Assembly: GCA_963736455.1 (NCBI GenBank)
Contig: CAVTON010000001.1
Location: 2,480,001-2,544,000 of the forward strand
DNA from: DAHUXD01 sp963736455
GTDB taxonomy: Bacteria; Acidobacteriota; Thermoanaerobaculia; UBA5066; Gp7-AA6
DNA: 64,000 bases
Direction of reading: 5' to 3'
The position numbers were made by a program, and so were the translations under genes. This document shows positions 1 to 9,008 of the stretch, piece after piece. Below the pieces are notes generated by a model that saw nothing but the letters and a program-made list of their open reading frames with translations, made no database searches and was not told where the DNA came from. Positions within the stretch are counted from its first letter, which is position 1; the number at the start of each line of letters is the position of its first letter.

Positions 1-458
1 AGCATCGAGATTCTTGTCACGGGGTGGAGCTCCAGGTGCATATGACGCGTGTCCTGGACATAAGTGCCGTCCGCTTCAATGTGGTCGCCGACACGCGGCA
101 CCAGGATCTTGTTGCCGCACGTCCAGCAACGAAACACCAGGAATCGAAAAACCGGGTGCCTGCAAACGATCTCGAGCTCCAGTATGTCTTTGCCGAACTG
201 CTCATAATTCTTCTGATTCGAGAAGTGTGCGTACTCGGGGTCGAGTCTCAAGTACAGAATCGCATCCCCATCGAGAACGTAGCGCGCGTCGACGACGATG
301 CCGCGCACAGTGACGCAGCTCTCCAGAATGACGAGCCGCTTCGGCAAATAGACACAATGCCACCAGTTGTTTTCGCACTCTCCTGGAATCGTGTTGCCGC
401 TCATTGAGACGCATCCGGCTGAGCAGATCGTGACAACCAGCAGCGTGAGTCGAATCAA
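1..458 (-). CDS. Secreted lipoprotein, 3' end outside the window
   Basis: An open frame of 152 codons runs leftward from a TTG at 458 to the window edge with no stop. The N-terminus (LIRLTLLVVTICSAGC) is a lipoprotein signal with lipobox S-A-G-C, so the mature protein would be lipid-anchored at Cys16. The mature part has a segment in the style DGDAILYLRLDPEY and ends in a conserved-looking GDHIEADGTYVQDTRH...LELHPV stretch. That His-rich ELHPV ending recurs, from memory, in bacterial secreted proteins of unknown function. There is no ATG or GTG near the signal peptide. A GGA lies about 20 nt upstream of the TTG, so the ribosome site is weak. Function unknown. The coding call is fairly strong because frame, signal peptide and domain agree. 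Confidence 0.65.
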   Translation of the reverse strand, partial: MIRLTLLVVTICSAGCVSMSGNTIPGECENNWWHCVYLPKRLVILESCVTVRGIVVDARYVLDGDAILYLRLDPEYAHFSNQKNYEQFGKDILELEIVCRHPVFRFLVFRCWTCGNKILVPRVGDHIEADGTYVQDTRHMHLELHPVTRISM

Positions 459-554
459 TCTCGAAGGCAGACGGCTTCCTATCTTCGAGCCCGGGTGGTT
501 CGAGCCGCTCGCTGGAGTCTCAGCACTGGACCGCGCCTTGCGAACTCGCCGGGG

Positions 555-1835
555 TCAACACCCCGATCTCCGGCCGGCTGAGGCGGTCGTCGCCGAGGCC
601 ATGAAGACGACGACCACGGGGTCGATCGGATGACGATAGCGAACTTCGGGATGGGTAACGTAATAAACGAGGGGAAAGAAGACCAACGGGATCACGAGAG
701 GAATCACACCATCCCGATGGTCCCGGATCGCCCGATAGAGTCCTGTAAAGGCAAGCAGCGAGACGAAGCTGTACAGGAGAACGTTCGGCAGCCCTTCTTC
801 GTCCAGGCTCCAACGAGGAGGGAAGTTCCACAGGGTGGTCCAGGTGTAGAGAGCTCGCCGGAGAGTCAGGCACGCGAAGCGAAGCGGCCGGCGCGCGATG
901 ACCTCCCGGGCCTCGAGCTGCTTCTCAGCCATGTACGCCGGCTCGCCAAGCCTCTTGACCTTCTCCATTTCCGCGGCGTTGTTTCCGGGGATCACATTGA
1001 AATTGGAAGCATGAGTCGTGTCTTCGCTGTTGCCGACGAGAAACTCCAGACCGACGCTGCCCCGGAAGGCGACGAAACGCCCGTAGGTTCGGCTGCAGCG
1101 CCAGATCCAGGGTCCCGTCACGCAAAGGAAAACCAGAGACGCGGCAGCCGCCACTGCCGTGCAATTCTCTCCGCGCCGCCAATGCCGGAACCACACCCAT
1201 GCGCCGAGAAAGGGCAGTGTGGAGAGGATGGCCGGGTTCGTGAGCGCGGCCACCCCCCACAACGCGCCGTAACCCAGCCAGGCGACCGGGCTCGTCGAAC
1301 GCTCCAGGCGCAGCGTCGCCAGCACCAGGAGGCTGAATATCAGCGTGGTCAGGGTCGTTTCCCACACGGTCGCGTTCGCCACGGCCACCGCCCAGGGGAA
1401 GAAAGCCCAAATCCAGCCCGCCCGGACCGCGGTGGGGAGCCCGAAGACCCGGTGCGCCATGAAGAAGACCGGCAGACACGTCATGGCGGAAAACAGGTTG
1501 TTCAGGGTGAGCATGACCAGAGCCGACGAGGCCGTATAGGTTCCGAAGAGCCTGAAGACGCCGGCGACCAGGTACGTGTATGCGGGAGGTACGAGGGTCG
1601 TCGGCCCTGTCGGCTCGGGAAAAGGAGAGCTAAATCCCTGGCCCGAGGCGATCGATCGCGCAACCCTCCCCGTCTCCCAGCCGAACGTCCAATGGTCCCG
1701 TGCAGGATCCAGCCGATTAGTATAGAAAGAACTCATCACGATCAGGCGAAGCAACAGAGCCGCGGCGGCCATCGTCCACGGCGAGCCGAGCAGGGGCCAA
1801 CCTTTGACGCGCACACGCGTCGTGGCGCCCGTCAC
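555..1835 (-). CDS. GT39/PMT-like integral membrane glycosyltransferase
   Basis: This 426-residue polytopic membrane protein has many hydrophobic helices from residue 20 to the C-terminus. The loop after the first helix carries an acidic motif (DHWTFGWETGRVARSI, about residues 47-62) followed by SGQGFSSPF...PPAYTYL, the pattern of dolichyl-phosphate-mannose/ArnT-like GT39 enzymes. These transfer a sugar from a polyprenyl-phosphate carrier on the periplasmic face of the inner membrane. Donor and acceptor cannot be told from sequence. The first codon is GTG at 1835; a second GTG 23 nt downstream is an alternative. It is divergent from hpnI, so a role in glycolipid or hopanoid-linked sugar chemistry is possible but only inferred from position. 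Confidence 0.75.
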   Translation of the reverse strand: MTGATTRVRVKGWPLLGSPWTMAAAALLLRLIVMSSFYTNRLDPARDHWTFGWETGRVARSIASGQGFSSPFPEPTGPTTLVPPAYTYLVAGVFRLFGTYTASSALVMLTLNNLFSAMTCLPVFFMAHRVFGLPTAVRAGWIWAFFPWAVAVANATVWETTLTTLIFSLLVLATLRLERSTSPVAWLGYGALWGVAALTNPAILSTLPFLGAWVWFRHWRRGENCTAVAAAASLVFLCVTGPWIWRCSRTYGRFVAFRGSVGLEFLVGNSEDTTHASNFNVIPGNNAAEMEKVKRLGEPAYMAEKQLEAREVIARRPLRFACLTLRRALYTWTTLWNFPPRWSLDEEGLPNVLLYSFVSLLAFTGLYRAIRDHRDGVIPLVIPLVFFPLVYYVTHPEVRYRHPIDPVVVVFMASATTASAGRRSGC

Positions 1836-2143
1836 GCCTCTCTCGCGCTGACGTCGATCGGGATCGATTCCGCGTCTGAGTTGCGCAGTCCCTGGGGATC
1901 GGCCGACCCGTTACCGTCCGAGCGGAGCATCAGGCGAATCTTAAGCGACGACCGAGTCACCGCGGAGGCACCGGTGGATGAAGGCTGCGGCCGTGAGCAT
2001 GCCGTCGTCGCAATCCGAAGCGCAAGCGCGAGGGGCCTCGTTGCTCTCGTGGACTGCGAGTCCGTCGGCGGCGCAGTCCGAGCCGGGACGAGCGCATTCG
2101 ACTTCCACAGGCTTCGGATATCTTCTGCAATGTCAGGTTTCCC
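1836..2143. other. Divergent intergenic region without a supported gene
   Basis: These 308 bases lie between the start of the GT39-like gene (leftward) and hpnI (rightward). Frames are open on both strands, as expected at this GC content, but none shows a recognisable domain, signal peptide or ribosome site. It presumably contains both promoters; no clear operator or hairpin was found by eye. Confidence 0.4.
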
Positions 2144-3328
2144 ATGGTATCGATAGCCGCTTTCGCGACAACAGTCCGGCACGGGGCCTCTCTGGCCCTG
2201 CTCATCATGCTCTCGATCTCGATCGTCTATTCCATCCTCGTGGTGCTGCGGGTCGCGCTTTTCCAACTCCCTTCGAAGCCTGACGGCTCGTTTACTCCCC
2301 CGGCGACTCTCTTGAAGCCGATCTGCGGCATCGATCCCGAGCCGGTTCTTTACGACTGCCTGCGCTCCTTCTGCGAGCAGGATTACCCGACCTACCAGAT
2401 CGTCTTCGGCGTCCGGAAGCCCGACGATCCCGCCGTGGCCGTCATCGAGCGCTTATTGCGCGACATGCCCCACCTCGACGCCACCCTCGTCGTCGACGAC
2501 CGTGTTTACGGCGCCAACCGCAAGCTCTCAAACCTCACAAACATGTACGAGGCCTCCCGGCACGACATCCTCGTCTCGGCGGACGCGGACGGGCGGGTCA
2601 GGCCCGAGTACCTGCGCTCCGCTGTCGCGCCTTTTGCCACCGGCAATGTCGGCGCCGTGACGTGTCTCTACATCGGCAGGGCGCAGAAGGGAGTGTGGTC
2701 GGTTCTCGGCGCGGATTTCATCAACGACCTGATCCTTCCTTCTATCCTGGCCGCCCTGGCCCTGGGTAAGCTGCGCTTTCTCTTCGGCAACACGATGGCC
2801 GTCCGCCGGGAAGTGCTCGAAGAGATCGGAGGATTCCGCGGGCTGACGACGCACCTCGCCGACGACTATCTGATCGGCCGGCGGGTCAGCGACCGGGGCC
2901 TGGACGTGCGGCTGGCTTCGTGCACGGTCGAGACCGTCGTTTCGGAGCCGAGCCTGAAATCGCTCTTTGCCCACGAGCTGCGCTGGGGCCGGACGTTTCG
3001 AACCGTGCAGCCGCTCGGGTGGACGCTCTCGGTCTTGACCGATACGACCGTGCTGGCGCTTCTTTTCCTGCTGATGTCCGGCGGCCAATCCCTGGCTCTC
3101 GGCCTCTTCGCGCTGGCGGTCATCCTTCGGGTCGGCCTCCACAAGACGGTGCGCCACCGATTCGGCATCGACGGGCCGGACCCGCTCTGGCTGGTCCCGG
3201 TGCGGGATCTGCTGTCCTTCGCGGTCCGGATCGCGAGCCTCTTCGGCCGTAGTCTGGTGTGGAAGGGTGAGCGTTTCGTCGTTGCCCCCACGGGGCACCT
3301 GGAAACGGAGGTCAGCCCTCCAGGGTGA
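2144..3328 (+). CDS. hpnI: Hopanoid-modifying glycosyltransferase HpnI (GT2/GT21 type)
   Basis: HpnI family proteins add N-acetylglucosamine to bacteriohopanetetrol on the way to BHT cyclitol ether or glucosamine. The protein has 394 residues: an N-terminal membrane helix (about 15-42), a cytosolic GT-A domain, and C-terminal helices (about 300-345). The D-D-D-(R/Q)xxRW set of ceramide glucosyltransferase-like enzymes is visible: LKPICGIDP near residue 60, SADADGRV near 147, the THLADDYLIGRR block, and ELRWGRT near 283. The ATG at 2144 has a weak ribosome site; an in-frame ATG at 2208 would shorten the first helix. hpnJ and hpnL follow downstream, but the usual hpnK deacetylase gene is not adjacent, and an opposite-strand gene interrupts the group. 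Confidence 0.85.
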   Translation: MVSIAAFATTVRHGASLALLIMLSISIVYSILVVLRVALFQLPSKPDGSFTPPATLLKPICGIDPEPVLYDCLRSFCEQDYPTYQIVFGVRKPDDPAVAVIERLLRDMPHLDATLVVDDRVYGANRKLSNLTNMYEASRHDILVSADADGRVRPEYLRSAVAPFATGNVGAVTCLYIGRAQKGVWSVLGADFINDLILPSILAALALGKLRFLFGNTMAVRREVLEEIGGFRGLTTHLADDYLIGRRVSDRGLDVRLASCTVETVVSEPSLKSLFAHELRWGRTFRTVQPLGWTLSVLTDTTVLALLFLLMSGGQSLALGLFALAVILRVGLHKTVRHRFGIDGPDPLWLVPVRDLLSFAVRIASLFGRSLVWKGERFVVAPTGHLETEVSPPG

Positions 3329-3349
3329 CGCGATGCGTCAGGTTCGGTG

Positions 3350-4972
3350 TCAGCGCAGGAGCAACGACACAAAAGCGCGCCACTCTGCGCCCTGAACTGC
3401 GGCGGTCCGATCCGGGTAGACCGTGACCCTGTCATTCCAGGTCCAGCCTGCGCCGACCGACAGGGAGCCGTGGACCGGCAGACGGCCTTCCAGCCGGAGC
3501 GACTGGAGGCGGCTCGAGAGCGACGCCTCCGACCCCGGGGCCGAGGCCCCGCTGGTCGTGTGAATCCACAGAGCCTCGTAGCCGACCCAGAGGAAGTTCA
3601 GGCCCTCCCGTTCGACCCGCGCCAGTGAGCGCACGCCGCCGCCGACGCCGTAGTCGTAGGGCCTGCCGGCGGGAGTGTACTCATACAGCGTGTCGTTCGC
3701 CTGGAGGGCCGTGACCGGGAATCCAACCCCCATGATCTCCGTGCGCAGCTCCAATCCGCGAGGCAACGGGAAGCGCGAGAGCAGGTCGGCCGAGAAGGCC
3801 TGCGTCGAGAAGATCTGGGACTGATTGTCCGTGTATTCGTATCCCATGAACAGACCCAGGCGATGTTCGGCGGCGGCCGACGACGAGATTCCCCAGGACG
3901 CCAGTAGTCCACGCTCCTGCCAGTTGATGCCAATGGCTCCCGACGATGGGTAGACCTCGAACAGCGCCTCGAAATAGTCGAAGGGCTTTCGGTTCTCGCC
4001 GGAAAAGGGATCGCCGTACCGGATCAGCACGCCGAGAAGACCCTGGTTCGGGTAGAGCACGACAGAGGGAGGGCCGTCGTTCAACCGCTGGTATCCGGCG
4101 TACAGCTCGGCGGAGAATCCCGCAGGCATGCGGTCGTCGGGGTTCGGGAAGTCTTTGGTCGTCTCCCCGCGGACTAACCGGTTGAACTCGCCCATGGGAT
4201 TCAGGACGAACCCACCGAGCTCGCGCCAGAGCCGGCTGGCCCCGCTGGCCGTGTTGTCGAGGAGCATGGTCGCAAGACGATAGGAGACTTCGCCCGTCGC
4301 GGCACCTCCGAGCGAGGTGTTGAGCACATCGTTGAGCGAGGCCGCCTCGTTCTCGCCGAAGTACTCCCACATCAGGCTGCCGGCCGTCGTGAAGAGGGCC
4401 GACTCCCAGAAGTTGAACCCGTTCGTGCGCCCGGCGTTGTAATAGAGGCCGCCCTGGAACGGGTGCAGGGCCTGGTTCGTCGCGAAGTTGTCCACGTGGT
4501 CGTAGACGAGGCCTGTCCGCAGATTGGCCTTCCACGTGTCCAGCGAGATGTAAGCGAAGGGCTCTTTCAGGATGTAGCGCTCGATCAGCCACTCGCCGAG
4601 GTTCCACCCGAAGACCTCCGCGGCCGCGACCCAGAAGTGCTTCTTCGGAGCCGCGTCCGATGCCGCCGGGCTTCCCGAATCGTAGGGGGAGGGCAGCCCG
4701 AGCAAACCAGCAGGAGGCGCGGTCAGCGCGTTGGCGGCCGGCCGGAACTGCTCTAGAGCGAAGCCGTGGTCTCCTTCCAGAAAGAGACTGAATCCAGGCT
4801 CCTCGATGCCGGTCCAGCTTTGCTTGTCCCGCGGAGCCTCGGTGCACAGCTCGAGAGCTTGCCCCGGAGCCGCCGCGGCCGCCCCACCGCAGAGCAACGT
4901 CCCCGCCGCCCATAGCCACCCGACACAGCTTGCGAAGCACGCCCGGCGCAGACTTCCGTTCCGGATATGCAC
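3350..4972 (-). CDS. DUF3943-type outer-membrane-associated protein
   Basis: From a GTG at 4972 the protein has 540 residues. It starts with a signal peptide (basic RNGSLRR, then a hydrophobic stretch ending AAAAAPGQA). A DUF3943-like core follows at about residues 95-260, with the features FNFWESALFTTAGSLMWEY and a GGAATGEVSYRLATMLLDN block. The C-terminal half has the alternating aromatic/polar pattern of a beta-barrel and ends in a hydrophobic strand (AFVSLLLR). The frame remains open to 5332, but that extension overlaps hpnJ and lacks a plausible signal, so the GTG is preferred. It is convergent with hpnI and divergent from hpnJ. Function unknown; outer-membrane location is inferred. Confidence 0.75.
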   Translation of the reverse strand: MHIRNGSLRRACFASCVGWLWAAGTLLCGGAAAAAPGQALELCTEAPRDKQSWTGIEEPGFSLFLEGDHGFALEQFRPAANALTAPPAGLLGLPSPYDSGSPAASDAAPKKHFWVAAAEVFGWNLGEWLIERYILKEPFAYISLDTWKANLRTGLVYDHVDNFATNQALHPFQGGLYYNAGRTNGFNFWESALFTTAGSLMWEYFGENEAASLNDVLNTSLGGAATGEVSYRLATMLLDNTASGASRLWRELGGFVLNPMGEFNRLVRGETTKDFPNPDDRMPAGFSAELYAGYQRLNDGPPSVVLYPNQGLLGVLIRYGDPFSGENRKPFDYFEALFEVYPSSGAIGINWQERGLLASWGISSSAAAEHRLGLFMGYEYTDNQSQIFSTQAFSADLLSRFPLPRGLELRTEIMGVGFPVTALQANDTLYEYTPAGRPYDYGVGGGVRSLARVEREGLNFLWVGYEALWIHTTSGASAPGSEASLSSRLQSLRLEGRLPVHGSLSVGAGWTWNDRVTVYPDRTAAVQGAEWRAFVSLLLR

Positions 4973-5076
4973 GTAATGGGTGTCCTCATTGCCAAACTCG
5001 GAGGCCGGGCAAGAGCGCCGAGGATAGCTCAGGCTCCCGGTCTCTTTGCCGTTCCCTCGACGCTTGATATTCTCAG

Positions 5077-6513
5077 ATGTTGACGATGATGAAGAAAACG
5101 CTGTTCTTGAATCCCCCCTCCTTCGAGGGGTTCGACGGGGGCGCGGGATCGCGCTACCAGGCCCGGCGGGAAATTCGCTCGTTCTGGTACCCGACCTGGC
5201 TGGCCCAGCCGGCCGCTCTGGTGCCGGGCAGCCGGCTCGTGGATGCGCCTGCCCGCGGGCTCTCGGTCGCCGACGTCCTGCCGCTGGCCGGGCAATACGA
5301 GCTGGCGGTCTTTCATACGAGCACGCCGTCATTTCCTTCGGACGTGCGGGTGGCGGAGGAGTTCAAGCGTGCCAACCCGGAGCTTCAGATCGGGTTCGTG
5401 GGCGCGCACGTGGCCGTGTCCCCGGAGGCCTCGCTTCGGGCCTCGGAGGCGGTGGACTTCGTGGCGCGCGCCGAATTCGACTTCACGATCCTCGAGTTGG
5501 CCGAGGGCCGGCCTTTCGAGACGGTGGATGGAATCTCCTTCAAGGTGGACGGCCGGGTCGTGCACAACAAGGAGCGCGCGACGCTGGAGAACATGGACTC
5601 CCTGCCGTTCGTCACCGACGTCTACATGCGAGATCTCCACATCGAGGATTACTTCATCGGGTACCTGCTGCACCCCTACGTCTCGCTCTACACGGGCCGC
5701 GGCTGCCGGTCGCGCTGCACGTTCTGTCTCTGGCCGCAGACGATCGGGGGCCACCGCTACCGCACGCGCAGCCCCGAGAATGTGGTCGAGGAGATCCGGC
5801 GAGCCAGGGAGCTTTTCCCGCAGGCCAAGGAATTCTTCTTCGACGACGACACGTTTACCGACGATCTCCCGCGCGCGGAGACCATTGCGCGGGGGCTCGG
5901 CCAGCTCGGGGTCACGTGGTCCTGCAATGCGAAGGCGATCGTTCCCTACGAGACGCTGAAGATTCTCAAGGACAACGGCCTGCGCTTGCTGCTGGTGGGC
6001 TACGAGACGGGCAGCCAGCAGATTCTGAACAACATCCGCAAGGGGACGCGCGTGGACGTCGCGCGGCGCTTCACCGCGGACTGCCACAAGCTCGGTGTCA
6101 CGATCCACGGCACGTTCATCGTGGGCCTGCCGGGCGAGACGCCGGAGACGATCGAGAGCACGATCCGCTTCGCCAACGAGATCAACCCGCACACGATCCA
6201 GGTGTCGCTGGCCGCGCCGTATCCGGGTACGGAGCTGTACCAGCAGGCGTCGGCCAACGGATGGCTCGACCTGGACAGCCAGAACCTCGTCGGCTCCAAC
6301 GGCGTGCAGGTCTCCTCGATCTCGTATCCGAACTTGTCCAAGAAGGAGATCTTTCAGGCGGTCGCCAGGATGTACAAGCGCTTCTACTTCCGACCGAGGA
6401 AGATCGTCGAGATGACCTCCGAGATGATCCGCAGCCCGGAGATGATGCGGCGCAGGCTGCGCGAGGGCGTCGAGTTCATGCATTTCCTGACCGGACGCGA
6501 GGATCACGTCTGA
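5077..6513 (+). CDS. hpnJ: Hopanoid biosynthesis radical SAM protein HpnJ
   Basis: HpnJ is the radical SAM enzyme linked to ring contraction that forms BHT cyclitol ether from the glycosylated hopanoid. The 478-residue protein has a B12-binding-like N-terminal domain (about 1-160) and a radical SAM barrel whose cluster motif GCRSRCTFC places ligands at Cys210, Cys214 and Cys217. Typical following elements are present: FFFDDDTFTDD, the LLVGYETGSQQIL segment, and FIVGLPGETPETIE. Three Met codons lie within the first five residues, so the exact start is uncertain by a few codons. The stop at 6513 is followed within about 6 bases by hpnL, so the two are probably co-transcribed. Confidence 0.88.
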   Translation: MLTMMKKTLFLNPPSFEGFDGGAGSRYQARREIRSFWYPTWLAQPAALVPGSRLVDAPARGLSVADVLPLAGQYELAVFHTSTPSFPSDVRVAEEFKRANPELQIGFVGAHVAVSPEASLRASEAVDFVARAEFDFTILELAEGRPFETVDGISFKVDGRVVHNKERATLENMDSLPFVTDVYMRDLHIEDYFIGYLLHPYVSLYTGRGCRSRCTFCLWPQTIGGHRYRTRSPENVVEEIRRARELFPQAKEFFFDDDTFTDDLPRAETIARGLGQLGVTWSCNAKAIVPYETLKILKDNGLRLLLVGYETGSQQILNNIRKGTRVDVARRFTADCHKLGVTIHGTFIVGLPGETPETIESTIRFANEINPHTIQVSLAAPYPGTELYQQASANGWLDLDSQNLVGSNGVQVSSISYPNLSKKEIFQAVARMYKRFYFRPRKIVEMTSEMIRSPEMMRRRLREGVEFMHFLTGREDHV

Positions 6514-6518
6514 GGATC

Positions 6519-7610
6519 GTGCAGCGGGTCGCTTTCGCGGCCGGCTTCGTTTTCCTCGGCTGGCTGGTTTTCCGGATCGGGCCCGACACGGTTCTTCCGA
6601 GCCTGGCAGAAGTCGGGTGGGGATTTGCTCTGATCGTCGCCCTCTTCGGGATCTCCGTGCTCGCGAACACCGCGTCGTTGCGGTGCATGCTTCCGGAGCC
6701 GGGCCGCCGTATGCCCCTTCGGGCGCTCGCGCCGGTACTGGTCGCGGGCGACGCCGTCAACGTGGTGACACCCACGGCGACCGTCGGGGGCGGGCTCCTG
6801 CGAGTCTCGCTGCTGACCCCGGCGATCACGGGCCCCGGGGCTCTGGCGGCGGTCGGTCTGGCCGCGATGACGCAGTTCGTCGCTCAGGTCCTGTTCGTGT
6901 TGTCGGGCCTGCCCTTCGCCCTGGCGCAGATTTCAGACACGCGGCTGCGTTCCGGACTGATGATCCTGTCGGCCGTCCTCCTGTCCCTGCTTTGCGCGGT
7001 GCTTCTTCTCGCCTGGTCGCGGGCGACGTGGCGCACCCTCGAGAGTCTGCTGTGCCGGTTCGGCCTGTTTCGCCGGTGGTGGGCCTCGGGCGGCGCGCGA
7101 CTGCGTTCGTTCGGAAGCGAAATGCTCGCGTCGTTGCGGTCGCGGCCCGCCGACTTCGCCCGGTCCGTGTCCTTCGCGTACATCGGGTGGTTCTGGGGGG
7201 TCGTGGAGACTTTCCTGATCCTGCGCATGCTGAAGTCGCCCGTGGATTGGCGCCGGGCATTCTCGATCGAAACGCTTGCGGTCACGATCGAGGGCATTCT
7301 GTTCTTCGTGCCCGCCAAGATGGGCGCCCAGGAGGGCGGCAAGGTCCTGATCTTCAAGGCCATGGGCCTCGACCCGGCCAGGGGGCTCGCGCTCGGTCTG
7401 GTGCGGCGCGTGCGCGAGCTCGCGTGGGCAGCCATCGGCCTTTGCCTGCTGGGCGTTCTGTCCAGGGCGCAAGCGCGGCGCGGGCAGAAGCCGGCTGTCT
7501 CAATGAGCAGGAAGTCGCGGGCCGCAGGTCCAAAAAGGATGGTCGGCTTCGACAATTCATCGCCTTCTGAGAAACGAGAAGTACATCGAGCAATGGATCT
7601 GAAACCGTAG
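6519..7610 (+). CDS. hpnL: HpnL-like membrane protein (UPF0104/LPG synthase TM fold)
   Basis: The 363-residue polytopic protein begins at GTG 6519 with a GAGG four bases upstream, five bases after the hpnJ stop. Its helices and the signature VAGDAVNVVTPTATVGGGLLR (about residues 75-95), plus FFVPAKMGAQEGG near 265, match the HpnL/AglD branch of the lysylphosphatidylglycerol-synthase transmembrane family. These are suggested to transport or flip lipid substrates. Placement after hpnI and hpnJ supports a hopanoid-lipid role. The last roughly 35 residues are hydrophilic and overlap DNA that resembles an integrase N-terminus in another frame, so the native C-terminus may have been replaced by insertion of that element. 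Confidence 0.8.
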   Translation: MQRVAFAAGFVFLGWLVFRIGPDTVLPSLAEVGWGFALIVALFGISVLANTASLRCMLPEPGRRMPLRALAPVLVAGDAVNVVTPTATVGGGLLRVSLLTPAITGPGALAAVGLAAMTQFVAQVLFVLSGLPFALAQISDTRLRSGLMILSAVLLSLLCAVLLLAWSRATWRTLESLLCRFGLFRRWWASGGARLRSFGSEMLASLRSRPADFARSVSFAYIGWFWGVVETFLILRMLKSPVDWRRAFSIETLAVTIEGILFFVPAKMGAQEGGKVLIFKAMGLDPARGLALGLVRRVRELAWAAIGLCLLGVLSRAQARRGQKPAVSMSRKSRAAGPKRMVGFDNSSPSEKREVHRAMDLKP

Positions 7611-7617
7611 CCTTGTT

Positions 7618-8307
7618 GGTCGAAGGACCAAGCCGGGCGAGCCGACGGTGACCGTGGATGACGAGCTCGGTGCACTGCGCGCGGTGTACCGGCTCGCCAT
7701 GCGGCAGGGCCGCCCTTCGAGGATTCCGCACATCCCGCTATTCGGGAAGAGCGCCGATGTTCCCCGCACGGGGTTTGTCGAGCGCGTCACGTTCGACAAG
7801 ATCGCAGAAGCCCTTCGTGTCGCGGGCCGGAGTGGGCTCGCGGACGCGGCCACGTTCGCGTACCTCTCGGCCTGGCGCCGCGGAGAGATTCTGCCGCTGC
7901 CGCTGGACGCAAGTGGACCGGAAGGCTGGCGAGGTCCGGCTTCAAACCAGCAAACGCGGTCATCCACGGACACTGCCCCTTGAGGGCGAGCTTCAGGTGT
8001 TGATCGACAGGCGGTGGGGTGAGCGCGAACGTACAAGACTCCGGATCGCCATGCCCTCTCTGGGCTCGTCTTCCATCAGGATCGGGTCCCGGTAGGCGAT
8101 ATCCGGAAGGGTTCGACTGCCGCCTGCAAAGCAGCTGGCGTTCCTGGCCTTCGCTTTCACGACCTGCGCCGCTCGGGTATTCGCAACATGACCCGGTCAG
8201 GCGTCCCGCCCTCTGTCGCCATGAGCATCTCGGGTCACCGGACGATCTCGACCTTCCCGCGCTATGACATCTCTTCGAAAGAGGACAAGCGCGACGCTCT
8301 GCGTTAG
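7618..8307 (+). pseudogene. Tyrosine recombinase/phage integrase remnant, frameshifted
   Basis: Integrase-like sequence is spread over at least three frames. From 7618 one frame reads TKPGEPTVTVDDELGALRAVYRLAM and on to the catalytic-Arg region YLSAWRRGEIL (to about 7910). A second frame continues with QVDRKAGEVRLQTSKRGHPRTLPL (about 7900-8040). A third gives FHDLRRSGIRNM and SGHRTISTFPRYDI, the HxxR, H and Y of the catalytic core, to TAG at 8307. Two or more frameshifts separate these, so no functional enzyme is expected. A possible N-terminal piece (LRNEKYIEQWI) lies just upstream inside the hpnL tail. No attachment repeats were recognised. Confidence 0.8.
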
Positions 8308-8524
8308 GTCGAGGCGCGCCTCGCGGCGGACGCGGGAAAGCCGTCCAACGTGGTCCCGCTCCGCAAACACGGAGAAAACACGGAGAATCTGGCGAATCAA
8401 CGCCGGCTCAGGAGCGTCACGTCAAAGTCGACTCGAGAGGAAAAGTGCCGATAGCGGTCGCCGGGCCGGCGGGATCGTGCTTTGTCAGAGGGTTCGGGTC
8501 TTCCAAACACAGATTTGTCACCAG
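8308..8524. other. Gene-free stretch after the integrase remnant
   Basis: No coding sequence is supported here. It contains an 18-base sequence (8372-8389) that recurs identically at 12054-12071, and otherwise looks like decayed DNA between the recombinase remnant and the convergent small membrane protein gene. Confidence 0.4.
8372..8389 (+). repeat. 18-bp direct repeat, copy 1
   Basis: The sequence gagaaaacacggagaatc occurs here and again at 12054-12071. Just upstream a related acacggaga unit makes a partial tandem. The two copies flank the DUF6326-like/ADOP/PadR block. The repeat may mark a small dispersed repeat family; no transposase is linked to it. Confidence 0.5.
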
Positions 8525-8938
8525 TTACGACGTGGGGACAGTCTCACCCCCTGACCAGGTCCACGCCCGCCGGATGATGACCAGGGTGCATACGGTTTCG
8601 ATCGTCGCGAAGAATACGTACGCTGGATAAATGGGGTCCCGAAAGTCGCCGTTAGTCAGAGGCAGAACAAAGGTCAGGAAACCGTTTACGAGGGTCAGAA
8701 CGCCACCAGCGATGATATTCGCCAGCCGGTTCGCCCTAAACGGAAGCAGTCGACACGCCAGAATCATGGCGATGGGTATTTCCATCAAGACCGCTGAACC
8801 CAGAAGAGCCCATTGTGGAAGGTGTGGGGCTGAATTCGGCGAGCCAACGAAAGCGAACAGGGCAAGCACATCCGCATACAGGTAGTTCAATAACGCGAAA
8901 AGCCACAATAGAGACAACCGCTCCTTTGTGTCATGCAT
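8525..8938 (-). CDS. Small four-helix membrane protein, DUF6326-like
   Basis: The 137-residue protein has four predicted membrane helices: a first with LLWLFALLNYLYADVLALF, a second at about 45-65, a third with NIIAGGVLTLVNGFLTFVL, and a fourth with YVFFATIETVCTLVIIRRAW. The order and the LNYLYADVLALF motif fit DUF6326 family proteins, whose function is unknown. The start is the ATG at 8938, because AGGAGG sits five bases upstream; an in-frame GTG two codons earlier overlaps that site. It lies downstream of the ADOP permease on the same strand with a 70-base gap and may be a separate unit. Confidence 0.7.
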   Translation of the reverse strand: MHDTKERLSLLWLFALLNYLYADVLALFAFVGSPNSAPHLPQWALLGSAVLMEIPIAMILACRLLPFRANRLANIIAGGVLTLVNGFLTFVLPLTNGDFRDPIYPAYVFFATIETVCTLVIIRRAWTWSGGETVPTS

Positions 8939-9008
8939 ATCCACCTCCTACGGAATATCCCCCGACCCTCTCGTTCGATCCGCCGCGGGACGAACGCGGG
9001 CTCCGTCG

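Noticed and set aside
630..2156. A 508-codon open frame on the + strand opposite the GT39-like gene
   Set aside because: It is antisense to a clear membrane protein, gives a low-complexity Arg/Glu/Pro-rich peptide with no domain, and is a usual artefact of high-GC DNA.
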